Part shown: positions 28,299-36,704 of the stretch, in pieces
How the letters are laid out: each line of letters starts with the position of its first letter
Numbering within the stretch: position 1 is the first letter of the stretch
From: Conexibacter sp. SYSU D00693
GTDB taxonomy: Bacteria; Actinomycetota; Thermoleophilia; Solirubrobacterales; Solirubrobacteraceae
Length of the DNA: 64,000 nt
Assembly: GCF_017084525.1 (NCBI RefSeq)
Contig: NZ_CP070950.1
Coordinates: 3,596,001-3,660,000 of the forward strand
Reading direction: 5' to 3'
Translations under genes and position numbers: made by a program
Notes under the pieces: generated by a model
Seen by the model: the letters and a program-made list of their open reading frames with translations, nothing else
Told to the model about the DNA's origin: nothing
The model's database searches: none

Positions 28299-30491
28299 AT
28301 GCGCAAGGGCTGGGGGGTCCTTCTGGCATGCGCAGTCGGGGCACTCATCGGTCCGCCATCTGCCAGCGCGGACACGTACCAGGTCCAGCTGTGCCGTCAG
28401 AGCTCCTCCGCGACAGGGTTCGCGGACGACTTCACGGAGGCCGGACAACCGGCCTTCGCGGTCACCCGTGACTGCGCGGCGGGCGGCGCCGGCATCGAGG
28501 TCCACGGGGCGGCGGCGACCGGGACGAAGAGCCTCGTCCTCACGGCCCCGGGCGCGGCGACGATCACCTCCGCGCGCCTCTGGCACCACACGACGGGCGG
28601 CGGCTCGGTCGCCGTCGTCGCGGTCCGCCCGGGCGGCGACACGACGCTGACGACGAGCTCCGGCTCGTCCTCCTACGCCACCGTCACGCCCGGCGACGGC
28701 CAGCTCCTGACGAGCCTGCCGATCGGCACGCGGGGCCTGCGCTACGACGTCACGTGCTCGGTGAACTGCCCGAGCCTCGACGCGACCGTGTGGTCCGTGG
28801 AGCTCACGCTCGACGACCCGGACACGCCGAACGTCTCGTTCAGCGCGACGGCACCGGGCGGTGCGCTCACCGTGACGGCCAACGCCGCCGACGGCACGTC
28901 CGGGGTGCGCTCGGCACGCCTGCTCGTCGACGGCATCGAGGTCGACACCGAGTCGGTGACCTGCGCGCAGCGGATCTCGCCCTGCCCCGCGAGCGCGACG
29001 CTGACGCTCTCGCGGCCCGGCGTGCTCAGCGATGGGCCGCACCGCGTGCGCGTGGAGGTCGCCGACGCCTCGGGGCGGGTCGCCGCCAGCGAGTCCGACG
29101 TCGTGGTCGACACGTCGGCGCCGGTCGCGACGGGCGCGCCGTCGGTGGTCGGCACGCCGGAGGTGGGCTCGACGCTCCAGGTCGCCCGCGGGACCTACGC
29201 CGCCGGTCAGGACCCCAGTCGCGAGTTCCGCTGGGAGCGCTGTCAGAACGGCGCCTGCGTCGAGATCCCCGGGGCCGCGGGGCCGTCCTACGTCGTGCAG
29301 GAGGCCGACCAGGACCTCCAGCTGCGCGTCCGCGAGATCGCCAGCGACGCCGGCGGCTCGACCACCCAGGTCTCCTCGCTCACCGGCACGGTGCCGGCCT
29401 TCGTCCCGCTGCTCGTCGAGGGGCTGCAGGTGGGCGGCGACGAGCGCGTCGGCGGGACGGTCCGCGCGACGGGCGGGACCTGGCGCAACGCCGTCGCGCT
29501 GGGCTACCAGTGGCGCTCGTGCGGCCGGCGCGACGGGACCGACTGCGTGGACCTGCCGGGCCAGCAGCGCCCGTCGCTGGTCGTCGACCGCGAGGACGGC
29601 GGGCGCTACCTCGTGCTCGTCGTCACGGCGGTCGGGCCGCGCGGCCACACGCGCACCGCGCAGGCGGCGACGGGCCGCATCTCGGCGCTCGCGCTGCGCA
29701 ACGTCTCCCAGCCGTCGGTCGGCGGCACCGCCGTCCCGGGCGGGCGGCTGACGGCTGAGCCCGGCTCGTGGGAGGGCGCCGACGTGCGCTTCGCCTACCA
29801 GTGGCTGCGCTGCACGACGAGCGGCTGCCTGCCGGTCAGCGGCGCGGTCGGGCGCGTCTACACGCCGTCGTCGAAGGACCTGAACGCCGCGCTGCAGGTC
29901 CTCGTGACCGCGACGGACAGCAACCGCGAGAGCATCACGGTGCGCAGCGCGTCGAGCGAGAAGGTCCGTTCGAAGTCCTCGGAGAAGGCGCTCGCGGTGC
30001 CGCGGGTGCGCACCCGGGTGCGGATCGTCTCCTTCCGCGACTACCAGTTCGCCCTGGCGATCGGGCCGACGCTGCAGATCCTCGACCTCACCCCGGGCAG
30101 CCGGGTCGACGTGGTCTGCCGGCTGTGCGCGCGCAACCGGCTCGTGCGCCGCAGCGGCATCAAGGGCCGCTCGCTGAAGGTCGACCTGGGCAACGGCGGC
30201 GTGCAGATCCCGCCGGGCGGCCAGATCGTCGTGCGGGTGCGCAAGAAGGGCACGATCGGCCGCGAGGTCGTCGGGACGCTGTCGCTCAACCGCAGCCAGC
30301 GGATCTCCTTCGGCGCCGCGCGGTGCCTGGCCAAGGACGCGTCGCTGCGCAAGGTCACCTGCCCGTCCAAGGCGCCCGCGAAGAAGAAGAGCACCAAGCC
30401 GAAGGCCAAGAAGGGCACGGAGAGCAGCACCCAGTCGACGGCGGCGCCGTCGGCCACGCGCACGGACGCCACCGCGCCCGGAGGTCCATGA
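28299..30491 (+). CDS. Secreted Ig-like repeat surface protein
   Basis: 730 residues. Signal peptide at 1-26 (MRKGWGVLLACAVGALIGPP then SASA). The middle holds at least three Ig-like repeats of the form VG-x-TLQVARGTY ... FRWERCQ, RVGGTVRATGGTW ... YQWRSC and PGGRLTAEPGSW ... YQWLRC, as in wall or matrix proteins of Thermoleophilia. The C-terminus is Lys/Ser/Thr-rich (KAPAKKKSTKPKAKKG), probably wall-associated. It may be an extracellular ligand or substrate partner for the kinase encoded next, with which it overlaps (ATGA, GGAGG upstream). Confidence 0.82.
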   Translation: MRKGWGVLLACAVGALIGPPSASADTYQVQLCRQSSSATGFADDFTEAGQPAFAVTRDCAAGGAGIEVHGAAATGTKSLVLTAPGAATITSARLWHHTTGGGSVAVVAVRPGGDTTLTTSSGSSSYATVTPGDGQLLTSLPIGTRGLRYDVTCSVNCPSLDATVWSVELTLDDPDTPNVSFSATAPGGALTVTANAADGTSGVRSARLLVDGIEVDTESVTCAQRISPCPASATLTLSRPGVLSDGPHRVRVEVADASGRVAASESDVVVDTSAPVATGAPSVVGTPEVGSTLQVARGTYAAGQDPSREFRWERCQNGACVEIPGAAGPSYVVQEADQDLQLRVREIASDAGGSTTQVSSLTGTVPAFVPLLVEGLQVGGDERVGGTVRATGGTWRNAVALGYQWRSCGRRDGTDCVDLPGQQRPSLVVDREDGGRYLVLVVTAVGPRGHTRTAQAATGRISALALRNVSQPSVGGTAVPGGRLTAEPGSWEGADVRFAYQWLRCTTSGCLPVSGAVGRVYTPSSKDLNAALQVLVTATDSNRESITVRSASSEKVRSKSSEKALAVPRVRTRVRIVSFRDYQFALAIGPTLQILDLTPGSRVDVVCRLCARNRLVRRSGIKGRSLKVDLGNGGVQIPPGGQIVVRVRKKGTIGREVVGTLSLNRSQRISFGAARCLAKDASLRKVTCPSKAPAKKKSTKPKAKKGTESSTQSTAAPSATRTDATAPGGP

Positions 30492-32413
30492 GCGACCTCC
30501 CCCTGCTCTCCGGGGACCTGCTCCCCGGCGCGAAGGTGGCCGGCTACGTCATCGAGGGCGTCGTCGGTCGCGGGGGGATGGGGACCGTCTACCGGGCGCG
30601 CGACCCGCGGCTCGACCGGGTCGTCGCGCTCAAGGTCGTCGCGGCGGCGATCGCGCAGGACGCCGAGTTCCGCGAGCGCTTCCTGCGCGAGGCGCGCTCG
30701 GCGGCGGCGATCGAGCACCCGAACATCGTGCCCGTGCACGAGGTGGGCGAGCACCACGGCCTGCCGTTCCTCGCGATGCGCTACCTCGACGGGCCCGACC
30801 TGCGCGAGGTGCTCGCAGTGTCGGGCCCGCTGGAGCCCGAGCGCGTCGGCCAGGTCGCCCTGCAGCTCGCCAGCGCGCTCGACGTCGCCCACGCACGCGG
30901 CCTGGTCCACCGCGACGTCAAGCCGGCCAACGTCCTGCTGCCGCTCGACGAGGTCCACGACGCGGGCCACGTCTACCTCACCGACTTCGGGGTCGCCCGC
31001 GGGGCGGCGGCGACGACACTGACCGACGGCGGCGACCTCGTCGGGACGCTGGCCTACGTCGCGCCGGAGGTCATCAGCGGCCAGCCGGCGACGCCCGCCT
31101 CGGACCGCTACTCGCTGGCGTGCACGCTCTTCCACCTGCTCTGCGGGCGCCCGCCGTTCAAGGCCGACTCCGACGCCGGCCTGCTGTGGGCGCACATGGA
31201 GCAGGAGCCGCCGGCGCCGTCGGCGATGGTGCCCGAGCTGCCGCGGGCGGTCGACGCCGCGATGGCCCACGCGCTGGCCAAGGACCCCGCGGCGCGCCCG
31301 CCGACCTGCACGGCCTTCGCCGAGGCGCTGTCGGCGGCGCTCGACGGCGTGGTGCTCGACCCGGGCGACGGCGCCGACGCCGGGGGGGAGCGCACGACGA
31401 TCCTCCCCGCCGGCGTGGGGAGCCTCTCGACGCTGGTGCAGCGCGCGCCGGCGCCCGCGGGTCCGGGCGACGCCGACGGGACGAGGACCGACGGCGCCGC
31501 CGGCGGCGTGCGGCGCCGGGCGCTGCTCGTCGGCGCCGCGGTCGTCGTCGGCCTCGGGGCCGGCGTCGGGGGCGGCCTGCTCGTGGCGGGCGGCGACGAG
31601 GAGCTGCCGGCGACGTCGGTCCTGCGGGCGCAGTCCGGCGCGGCGGAGGTCGCCCTCGAGGGCTGGCGCGGCGCGCCGGCCGGCGCGGGGCAGCTGCCCG
31701 GCCTCGACATGACCGCTCGCTGGTCGGGCGAGACGCTGGTGCGCGGCCGGCGCGTCGTGGCGACGGTCGGACGCCTGGCCCCGGCACCCGGCACGGGCGC
31801 GCGCCAGCCCCTGAGCGCCGACGCCGAGCGCGCCCTGCTGGGCGGCGGCCGCGCGCGGGTGCTGGAGATCGGCGGCCTCGCCGCGGTCGAGGTCGCCGGG
31901 CCGCTGGCCAGCGACGGCGCCGGCGCCGCGTCGGTCGTCGTGCGCGGCAGCGACCGGGGGCTCGTGGCCGCCTCGTGCCGCGCGCCCGACGAGGGCACGG
32001 CGTCGTCGGCCTGCCGCCAGCTCGCCGCCGCCCTGCGCGCGCCCGCCGGGCGCCGCTTCCTCGCGCTGGGCGCGGACCCGGACGCCGCCCGCCGGCTGAG
32101 CAGCGCCCTGCGCGTGGCCACCGGTCGCCGCGCCGACCGCAGCGCCCTGGCGGGGCGCGATGCGGCCGCCCGGGCCGCCGCCGCACGCCGGCTGGCCGCC
32201 CGCCGCGACCGCGCTGCCCGCGCCGTGCGGGCGGTGCAGCTGCCGCGCCCGGCCGGGACCGCCGTGCGGCGCCTGGCCAGCGCGCTCGAGGCGACGGCGG
32301 CAGCCCTGCGCGAGGCCGCTCGCGGCGGCGCGGACGCCGGCCGGCGCCTGGACCGCGCCGAGCGCGAGCTGCGCGAGGCCCGCCGCGCCCTCGAGGCGCA
32401 CGGCTACCGCTAG
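30488..32413 (+). CDS. Transmembrane serine/threonine protein kinase
   Basis: 641 residues. Hanks-type kinase domain at about 20-285: GRGGMGTVYRA (P loop), Lys49 in VALKVV, catalytic D143 in HRDVKPANVLL, DFG 166-168, APE-like APEV. A single transmembrane helix follows at about 345-367. The extracellular part is not PASTA: it is about 270 residues of Ala/Arg-rich helical sequence with several Cys and a predicted coiled coil at the end. It starts inside the Ig-like gene's stop, so the pair is coupled. The nearby FHA protein is a likely phospho-reader. Confidence 0.92.
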   Translation: MSDLPLLSGDLLPGAKVAGYVIEGVVGRGGMGTVYRARDPRLDRVVALKVVAAAIAQDAEFRERFLREARSAAAIEHPNIVPVHEVGEHHGLPFLAMRYLDGPDLREVLAVSGPLEPERVGQVALQLASALDVAHARGLVHRDVKPANVLLPLDEVHDAGHVYLTDFGVARGAAATTLTDGGDLVGTLAYVAPEVISGQPATPASDRYSLACTLFHLLCGRPPFKADSDAGLLWAHMEQEPPAPSAMVPELPRAVDAAMAHALAKDPAARPPTCTAFAEALSAALDGVVLDPGDGADAGGERTTILPAGVGSLSTLVQRAPAPAGPGDADGTRTDGAAGGVRRRALLVGAAVVVGLGAGVGGGLLVAGGDEELPATSVLRAQSGAAEVALEGWRGAPAGAGQLPGLDMTARWSGETLVRGRRVVATVGRLAPAPGTGARQPLSADAERALLGGGRARVLEIGGLAAVEVAGPLASDGAGAASVVVRGSDRGLVAASCRAPDEGTASSACRQLAAALRAPAGRRFLALGADPDAARRLSSALRVATGRRADRSALAGRDAAARAAAARRLAARRDRAARAVRAVQLPRPAGTAVRRLASALEATAAALREAARGGADAGRRLDRAERELREARRALEAHGYR

Positions 32414-32722
32414 CCGCGCGGCACCGGGCACTCGGACGACGCCCCGCGGCAGCGGACCCCACCTCCGCTGCCGGGTCCCTCAGCGTGACGCCCGAGGCCC
32501 GGTGGAGCACGCGGAGCGAGCGGCGGCGCACCCAGGCCCCATCCCGGTGCGTCGCCGCTCGTCCGTCAGGCGCGAGGGCGATCACTCTGCCCTGGACCTC
32601 CTCTCGCGCCGAGGTCTTGCGACCCTCGTCCTGCCCCTGCCCTGTGAGCGCATGGTGCTCGCGTCCACCGGCCCGGTGAAGCCCCCCAAGGGGTGGTCCG
32701 GCCCACCCCTGTCCGTCGCAGG
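32414..32722. terminator. Intergenic region with three hairpins between convergent genes
   Basis: 309 nt without a gene. Hairpin 1 (CGGCAGCGG 32447-32455 / 32465-32473) follows the kinase gene. Hairpin 2 has 15-nt arms at 32518-32532 and 32546-32560 with one mismatch. Hairpin 3 (AGGGGTGG 32689-32696 / 32703-32710) precedes the minus-strand protease stop. Hairpins 1 and 3 are probable terminators for the two converging units. Nothing else was recognised. Confidence 0.6.
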
Positions 32723-34915
32723 TCAGGCGCGGGGCGCGGCGACGCGCTTGGCGGCCAGCAGCCGCTTGGAGGACCGCACGCGCACCTCCACCCGGACGGG
32801 CTTGCGGCGCACGGCGCGCGGGAGCGTGAGCGTGACCGAGCGCACCTGCGCCTTGCGGACCGCGACGTCGCGGCGCGCCCCGCCGGCCGTCACGCGCAGC
32901 CGGCACGCCGCGCTCGGGCTCGCGCAGGCCACGCGGACCGTCAGCCGTCCCGCGCGCGTGCGGGTGACGGAGCGCAGCGCGCTGGGGCGCACGACCTTCG
33001 CGCCGGCCGCCACCACGACGGCGACGCTGGCCTGCGCGGTGGCGCCCTGGTCGTCGGTCGCGCGCACGCGGAAGGTCTTGCGGCCGGTCGCCGGAAGCCG
33101 GCGGGCGACCTCGGCGCCGGCGGTCTCGAAGGACCCGTTGCCGTCGAGGTCCCACGCGACCTCGCGGACCGTGCCGTCGGGGTCGTCCGCGACCGCGCGG
33201 AGGGTGACCGTGGAGCCCGGGCCGACGCGCGAGGCGTCGGCGGAGGCACGGACCGTCGGCGCGCGGTTGAGGACCTCGAGCTCGGCGGTGGCCTGGGCGG
33301 TGAGGCCTTCGTCGTCGGTGGCGAGCACCGCGACGCGGAAGCGCCCCGGACGCTCGGGCGTCCAGGTCGCGCGCGGCGCGGCCGACTCGACGACCGAGCC
33401 GTCGCCGAGGGTGAAGCGGTAGCGGACGACGCGCCCGCCGTCGTCGGGGTCGACGGTGCCCGACGCGTCGAGCACGACCTGGCGGCCGGAGGGCTGTGGC
33501 GCGGGAGCCGCGAGCGCGACCGCCGGCGGGCGGCCGGCGACCTGGACGGCGGGGAAGGAGGCGGTGGCGGTGAGCCCGGAGTCGTCCTCCACGGTCACGC
33601 GGCCGCCGCCGAAGCTGCCCGACCGCGCCGGCGCCAGCTCGAGCACCGGCCCGTCGGTCGTGCGGTCGACGGTGCCGTCGCCCCCCAGGTCCCAGTGGAA
33701 GCGGCGCAGCTCGCCGTCGCGGTCGGTCGAGCCCGACGCGTCGAAGCGCACGGGCGAGCCGGCGACGCGCGGACCGTCGGCGACGGCGGCGGCCGCGCGG
33801 GGGCGGATCGTCGAGGCCATGCAGGTCGCGGCCTCGCAGACGGCGACCGAGCGCGCGACGTTGTGGTGGTCGGCGAGGTAGCCCGAGACGTCGTCGCTGC
33901 GCGCGTGGAAGAAGATCGAGCGCTCGCAGTCCAGCGGGATGGCGTCGAACTGCACGACCGTGTTCGGGACCGCCGGCGCGACGTTGCAGCGCGTGACGAG
34001 CGGCTGGCCGCCGAGCGTGCCGTCGTCGTAGCACATGATCGACGTCACGACCCGGCAGTGGTGGCCCAGGGTCGCGAAGGGCGCGTCGCGCTGGACGGCC
34101 CCCAGGGTGTGGGTGACCTCGTGCGTGGCGGCGAAGGCCGTGTAGCCCTCCTGGATCGAGCCGGTGAAGGCCTTGGCCCACAGCACCGCCATGCCGTCCG
34201 GGCCCGCCGTCGGGTGCGCCGCGGCGTCCGGGCCGCTGGCGTCGAAGCTGTCGAACCACCGCGCCTGGCCGTAGAGGCCGTTGTCGACGTCCGCGTAGAC
34301 CAGGAAGTCCCACAGGCCCTCGGCGTCCAGGCCGCCCGTGGCGCGGACGGCCGCGACGACGTCGTCGTAGAGCAGCTCGAGGTCCGCGTCCGCGTTGCCC
34401 GTGTCGTAGGCGGCGGCCGCCCGCGGCAGCCGGACGGTCATGACGTCCACGTACTGCGGCCCGCAGTCCGTGCCGAAGTCGAACCGCACGCCGAGCGGAC
34501 GCACGGGGTCGTCGTCGAACTTCGTCGAGACGCGGACGACGCTGCGCTGGATGCGCTGGGCGTAGGTCGTCAGCCGGCTCGGCTTGTCGGCCGCGTGGAC
34601 GTAGAGGACCTTGTAGCCCGGCAGGGTGGTGCGGGCGTGCTCGACGTCGTCGGTCGTGCGCTCGGTGCCGCACCACGTCGTGGCCGGGACGACGGCGGGC
34701 GGGGCGGTCTTCGCGCGCCACGGCCCGGGTGCGGGGGCGTGGGGCAGCGGCTCGGCCTCCATGCCGCGCGCCTGCTCGGGCGTGAAGCCGAAGTACGGGT
34801 CGTCGGCGTGGTGGACCGCCGTGGCGGGACCGTGGGCGCCCGCGGCGGCGGGCAGCAGCGCGACGGCCAGCGCCGTCGCGAGCACGGCGATGATCCCCCT
34901 GGCGCCCCCGCCCAC
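32723..34915 (-). CDS. Secreted zinc-metalloprotease-like protein with PKD repeats
   Basis: 730 residues from GTG 34915. Signal peptide: GIIAVLATALAVALLPAAAG then AHG. The N-terminal half contains a zincin motif HEVTH at 265-269 followed by LGAVQ, and Cys pairs near CGT, CGPQY and CRVV/CYDD. The C-terminal half has three PKD-type domains (FDASGSTDRDG, LDASGTVDPDDGG, AVADDPDGTVREVAWDLDG) and a basic beta-rich tail. Extracellular proteolysis or matrix binding is inferred. A third zinc ligand was not identified with confidence, so activity is unproven. Confidence 0.75.
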   Translation of the reverse strand: MGGGARGIIAVLATALAVALLPAAAGAHGPATAVHHADDPYFGFTPEQARGMEAEPLPHAPAPGPWRAKTAPPAVVPATTWCGTERTTDDVEHARTTLPGYKVLYVHAADKPSRLTTYAQRIQRSVVRVSTKFDDDPVRPLGVRFDFGTDCGPQYVDVMTVRLPRAAAAYDTGNADADLELLYDDVVAAVRATGGLDAEGLWDFLVYADVDNGLYGQARWFDSFDASGPDAAAHPTAGPDGMAVLWAKAFTGSIQEGYTAFAATHEVTHTLGAVQRDAPFATLGHHCRVVTSIMCYDDGTLGGQPLVTRCNVAPAVPNTVVQFDAIPLDCERSIFFHARSDDVSGYLADHHNVARSVAVCEAATCMASTIRPRAAAAVADGPRVAGSPVRFDASGSTDRDGELRRFHWDLGGDGTVDRTTDGPVLELAPARSGSFGGGRVTVEDDSGLTATASFPAVQVAGRPPAVALAAPAPQPSGRQVVLDASGTVDPDDGGRVVRYRFTLGDGSVVESAAPRATWTPERPGRFRVAVLATDDEGLTAQATAELEVLNRAPTVRASADASRVGPGSTVTLRAVADDPDGTVREVAWDLDGNGSFETAGAEVARRLPATGRKTFRVRATDDQGATAQASVAVVVAAGAKVVRPSALRSVTRTRAGRLTVRVACASPSAACRLRVTAGGARRDVAVRKAQVRSVTLTLPRAVRRKPVRVEVRVRSSKRLLAAKRVAAPRA

Positions 34916-34964
34916 ACGTCCATGGTGACGGACGCCGGGCGGCGGCGCGACAGGCGGTGTCCGG

Positions 34965-35165
34965 CTAGGCCAGGCGGCGGGGGCGGCCGCTGAGGCCGCG
35001 GATCTCGGCGGCGACGAGGGCCATCTGCGCGCGGCGGGCGCGCAGGGCGTTCTGCGTGGAGGCGCGGCTCGCACGGGCGGTGCCCGCGGCGGCCAGCCGG
35101 GCGCGGGCCGCGGTGACGGCGGCCGGGGAGGGTGCGGGGTCCTGCATGGGGGGCTGCGGCGGCAT
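34965..35165 (-). CDS. Small Ala/Arg-rich hypothetical protein
   Basis: 66 residues if ATG 35165 is used (GGAG lies 8-11 nt upstream); ATG 35147 gives 60. It begins MPPQPPMQDPAPSPAAVT and continues as an Ala/Arg-rich helix ending in SGRPRRLA. It lies 50 nt upstream of the secreted metalloprotease gene on the same strand and could be co-transcribed. No family is recognised, and chance open frames are common at this GC content. Confidence 0.35.
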   Translation of the reverse strand: MPPQPPMQDPAPSPAAVTAARARLAAAGTARASRASTQNALRARRAQMALVAAEIRGLSGRPRRLA

Positions 35166-35354
35166 GCGTGCGCTCCGGGACGTCGGGCTGGGCGACGGCG
35201 GAGGTACCCGGCCGCGGGCGGCCCATGCGCCCGTGTCGCACTTCGCGCACCGCGTGGCCGAGCGGGGCGCGCCGGCGTCCTGTCGCACCTCGCCCGCGCC
35301 GGGCGCGGCCGCCGCCGTTCGCGCTGGTGGGCAGCGGGGTAGCTGCGCCGGAGC

Positions 35355-36623
35355 GTGCCGCTCGCCCTCGACCCCGGTCTGTCCCCGGGCACCACGGTCG
35401 CCGTCGGCTGGCTCGTCCTCGGGCTGTTCCTCGTCGCCGCGGTCGCCGCCCTCACCCACCAGCACGGCCGCGCGTGGTCGGCGTCGCTGCTCTACGTGGC
35501 GGCGGGCCTGGTCGCCGCGGTGGTCATCGGCTGGCTCGACGTCCCGTGGCTGGATCCGGTCGGGTCGCCCGACGCGATCCTGCACCTCACCGAGGTGGCG
35601 ATCGTCGTGGCGCTGTTCGCCAACGGCGTGCGGGTGGACCGGGCGCTGCACTTCCACCGCTGGCGCCCGACGACCCGCCTCCTGCTGGTGACGATGCCGG
35701 CCAGCATCGCCGTGCTGGCGCTGCTCGGCGGGCTCGCGCTCGACCTCTCGCTCGGGGCGGCGATCGTGCTCGGTGCCGCGCTCGCGCCGACGGACCCCGT
35801 CCTCGCCGGCGACGTCGGCGAGACACGGCCCGGGGAGGAGGAGCCCGAGGCGGAGTTCGCCGTGGTCTCGGAGGCGTCGCTCAACGACGGGCTCGCGGCG
35901 CCGTTCGTCGTGCTCGGCCTGCTCGTCGCGGAGGACCGCCTGCCCGGCGACTGGGGCGCGTGGATCGGGATCGACCTCGTGGCGCGCATCGTGCTCGGGC
36001 TGCTCGCGGGCGTGGTGGTCGGCGCGCTCGCCGGGTCGCTCATCCCCCGCGTGCGCGATCGCGAGGCGCTGTCGTCGATGTACGACGGCCTGCTCATCGC
36101 CGGGCTCGGGCTGATGGCCTACGGGCTCGGCGAGGTCGTCGGCGGCTACGGCTTCCTCTCGGCGTTCGTCGGCGGGATGGCGTTCCGCCGGCGCGAGGCG
36201 GGCCACGCGACCCACGGCGAGGTCGACGAGGGCGCCCAGCGCATCGAGCGGCTGCTGGAGATCGTCGTGCTGCTCGTCGTGGCGACCTCGGTGACCTCGG
36301 CGGTCATCGACGTCCCGGGGTGGGAGGGCTGGGCCCTCGCCCTCGTGGCGGTCGTCGTGGTGCGCCCGGTGCTCGGCTGGCTCAGCCTGCTCGGCGCGCC
36401 CGGCACGCCCGGGGAGCGGGCGTACGTCGCGTGGTTCGGCGTGCGGGGACTGGGCACGTTGTTCTACGCCGCGACGGCGCTGGCCAGCGGGGCGTTCGCC
36501 CCCGCCGAGGCGGAGCTGCTGTGGTGGACCGCGGTGGCGACGGTGCTGGTCTCGATCGCCGTCCACGGGCTGACGTCGGGACCGTTCACGCACCGCCTGC
36601 TGGCGGCGCGCGAGGACGGCTGA
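35355..36623 (+). CDS. Cation/proton antiporter (CPA1/NhaP-like)
   Basis: 422 residues, about 12 hydrophobic segments. Transport-site motifs: ALAPTDPVLAGDV and SEASLNDGLAAPF, the paired TDP and ND regions of CPA1 Na+(K+)/H+ antiporters. GGYGFLSAFVGGMAF and AWFGVRGLGTLFYA match later helices. There is no long C-terminal regulatory domain. GTG 35355 was chosen because it lies just before the first transmembrane helix; TAGCTG ends 9 nt upstream. It probably exports Na+ or K+ in exchange for protons at the cytoplasmic membrane. Confidence 0.88.
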   Translation: MPLALDPGLSPGTTVAVGWLVLGLFLVAAVAALTHQHGRAWSASLLYVAAGLVAAVVIGWLDVPWLDPVGSPDAILHLTEVAIVVALFANGVRVDRALHFHRWRPTTRLLLVTMPASIAVLALLGGLALDLSLGAAIVLGAALAPTDPVLAGDVGETRPGEEEPEAEFAVVSEASLNDGLAAPFVVLGLLVAEDRLPGDWGAWIGIDLVARIVLGLLAGVVVGALAGSLIPRVRDREALSSMYDGLLIAGLGLMAYGLGEVVGGYGFLSAFVGGMAFRRREAGHATHGEVDEGAQRIERLLEIVVLLVVATSVTSAVIDVPGWEGWALALVAVVVVRPVLGWLSLLGAPGTPGERAYVAWFGVRGLGTLFYAATALASGAFAPAEAELLWWTAVATVLVSIAVHGLTSGPFTHRLLAAREDG

Positions 36624-36704
36624 GCGCATCGCCGCGCCGCTTCCCGACACTTCTCCGGTTCAAGAGGTTCGGGGTCCAGGGCGTGGGTACCGGCGGCCCC
36701 CAGC

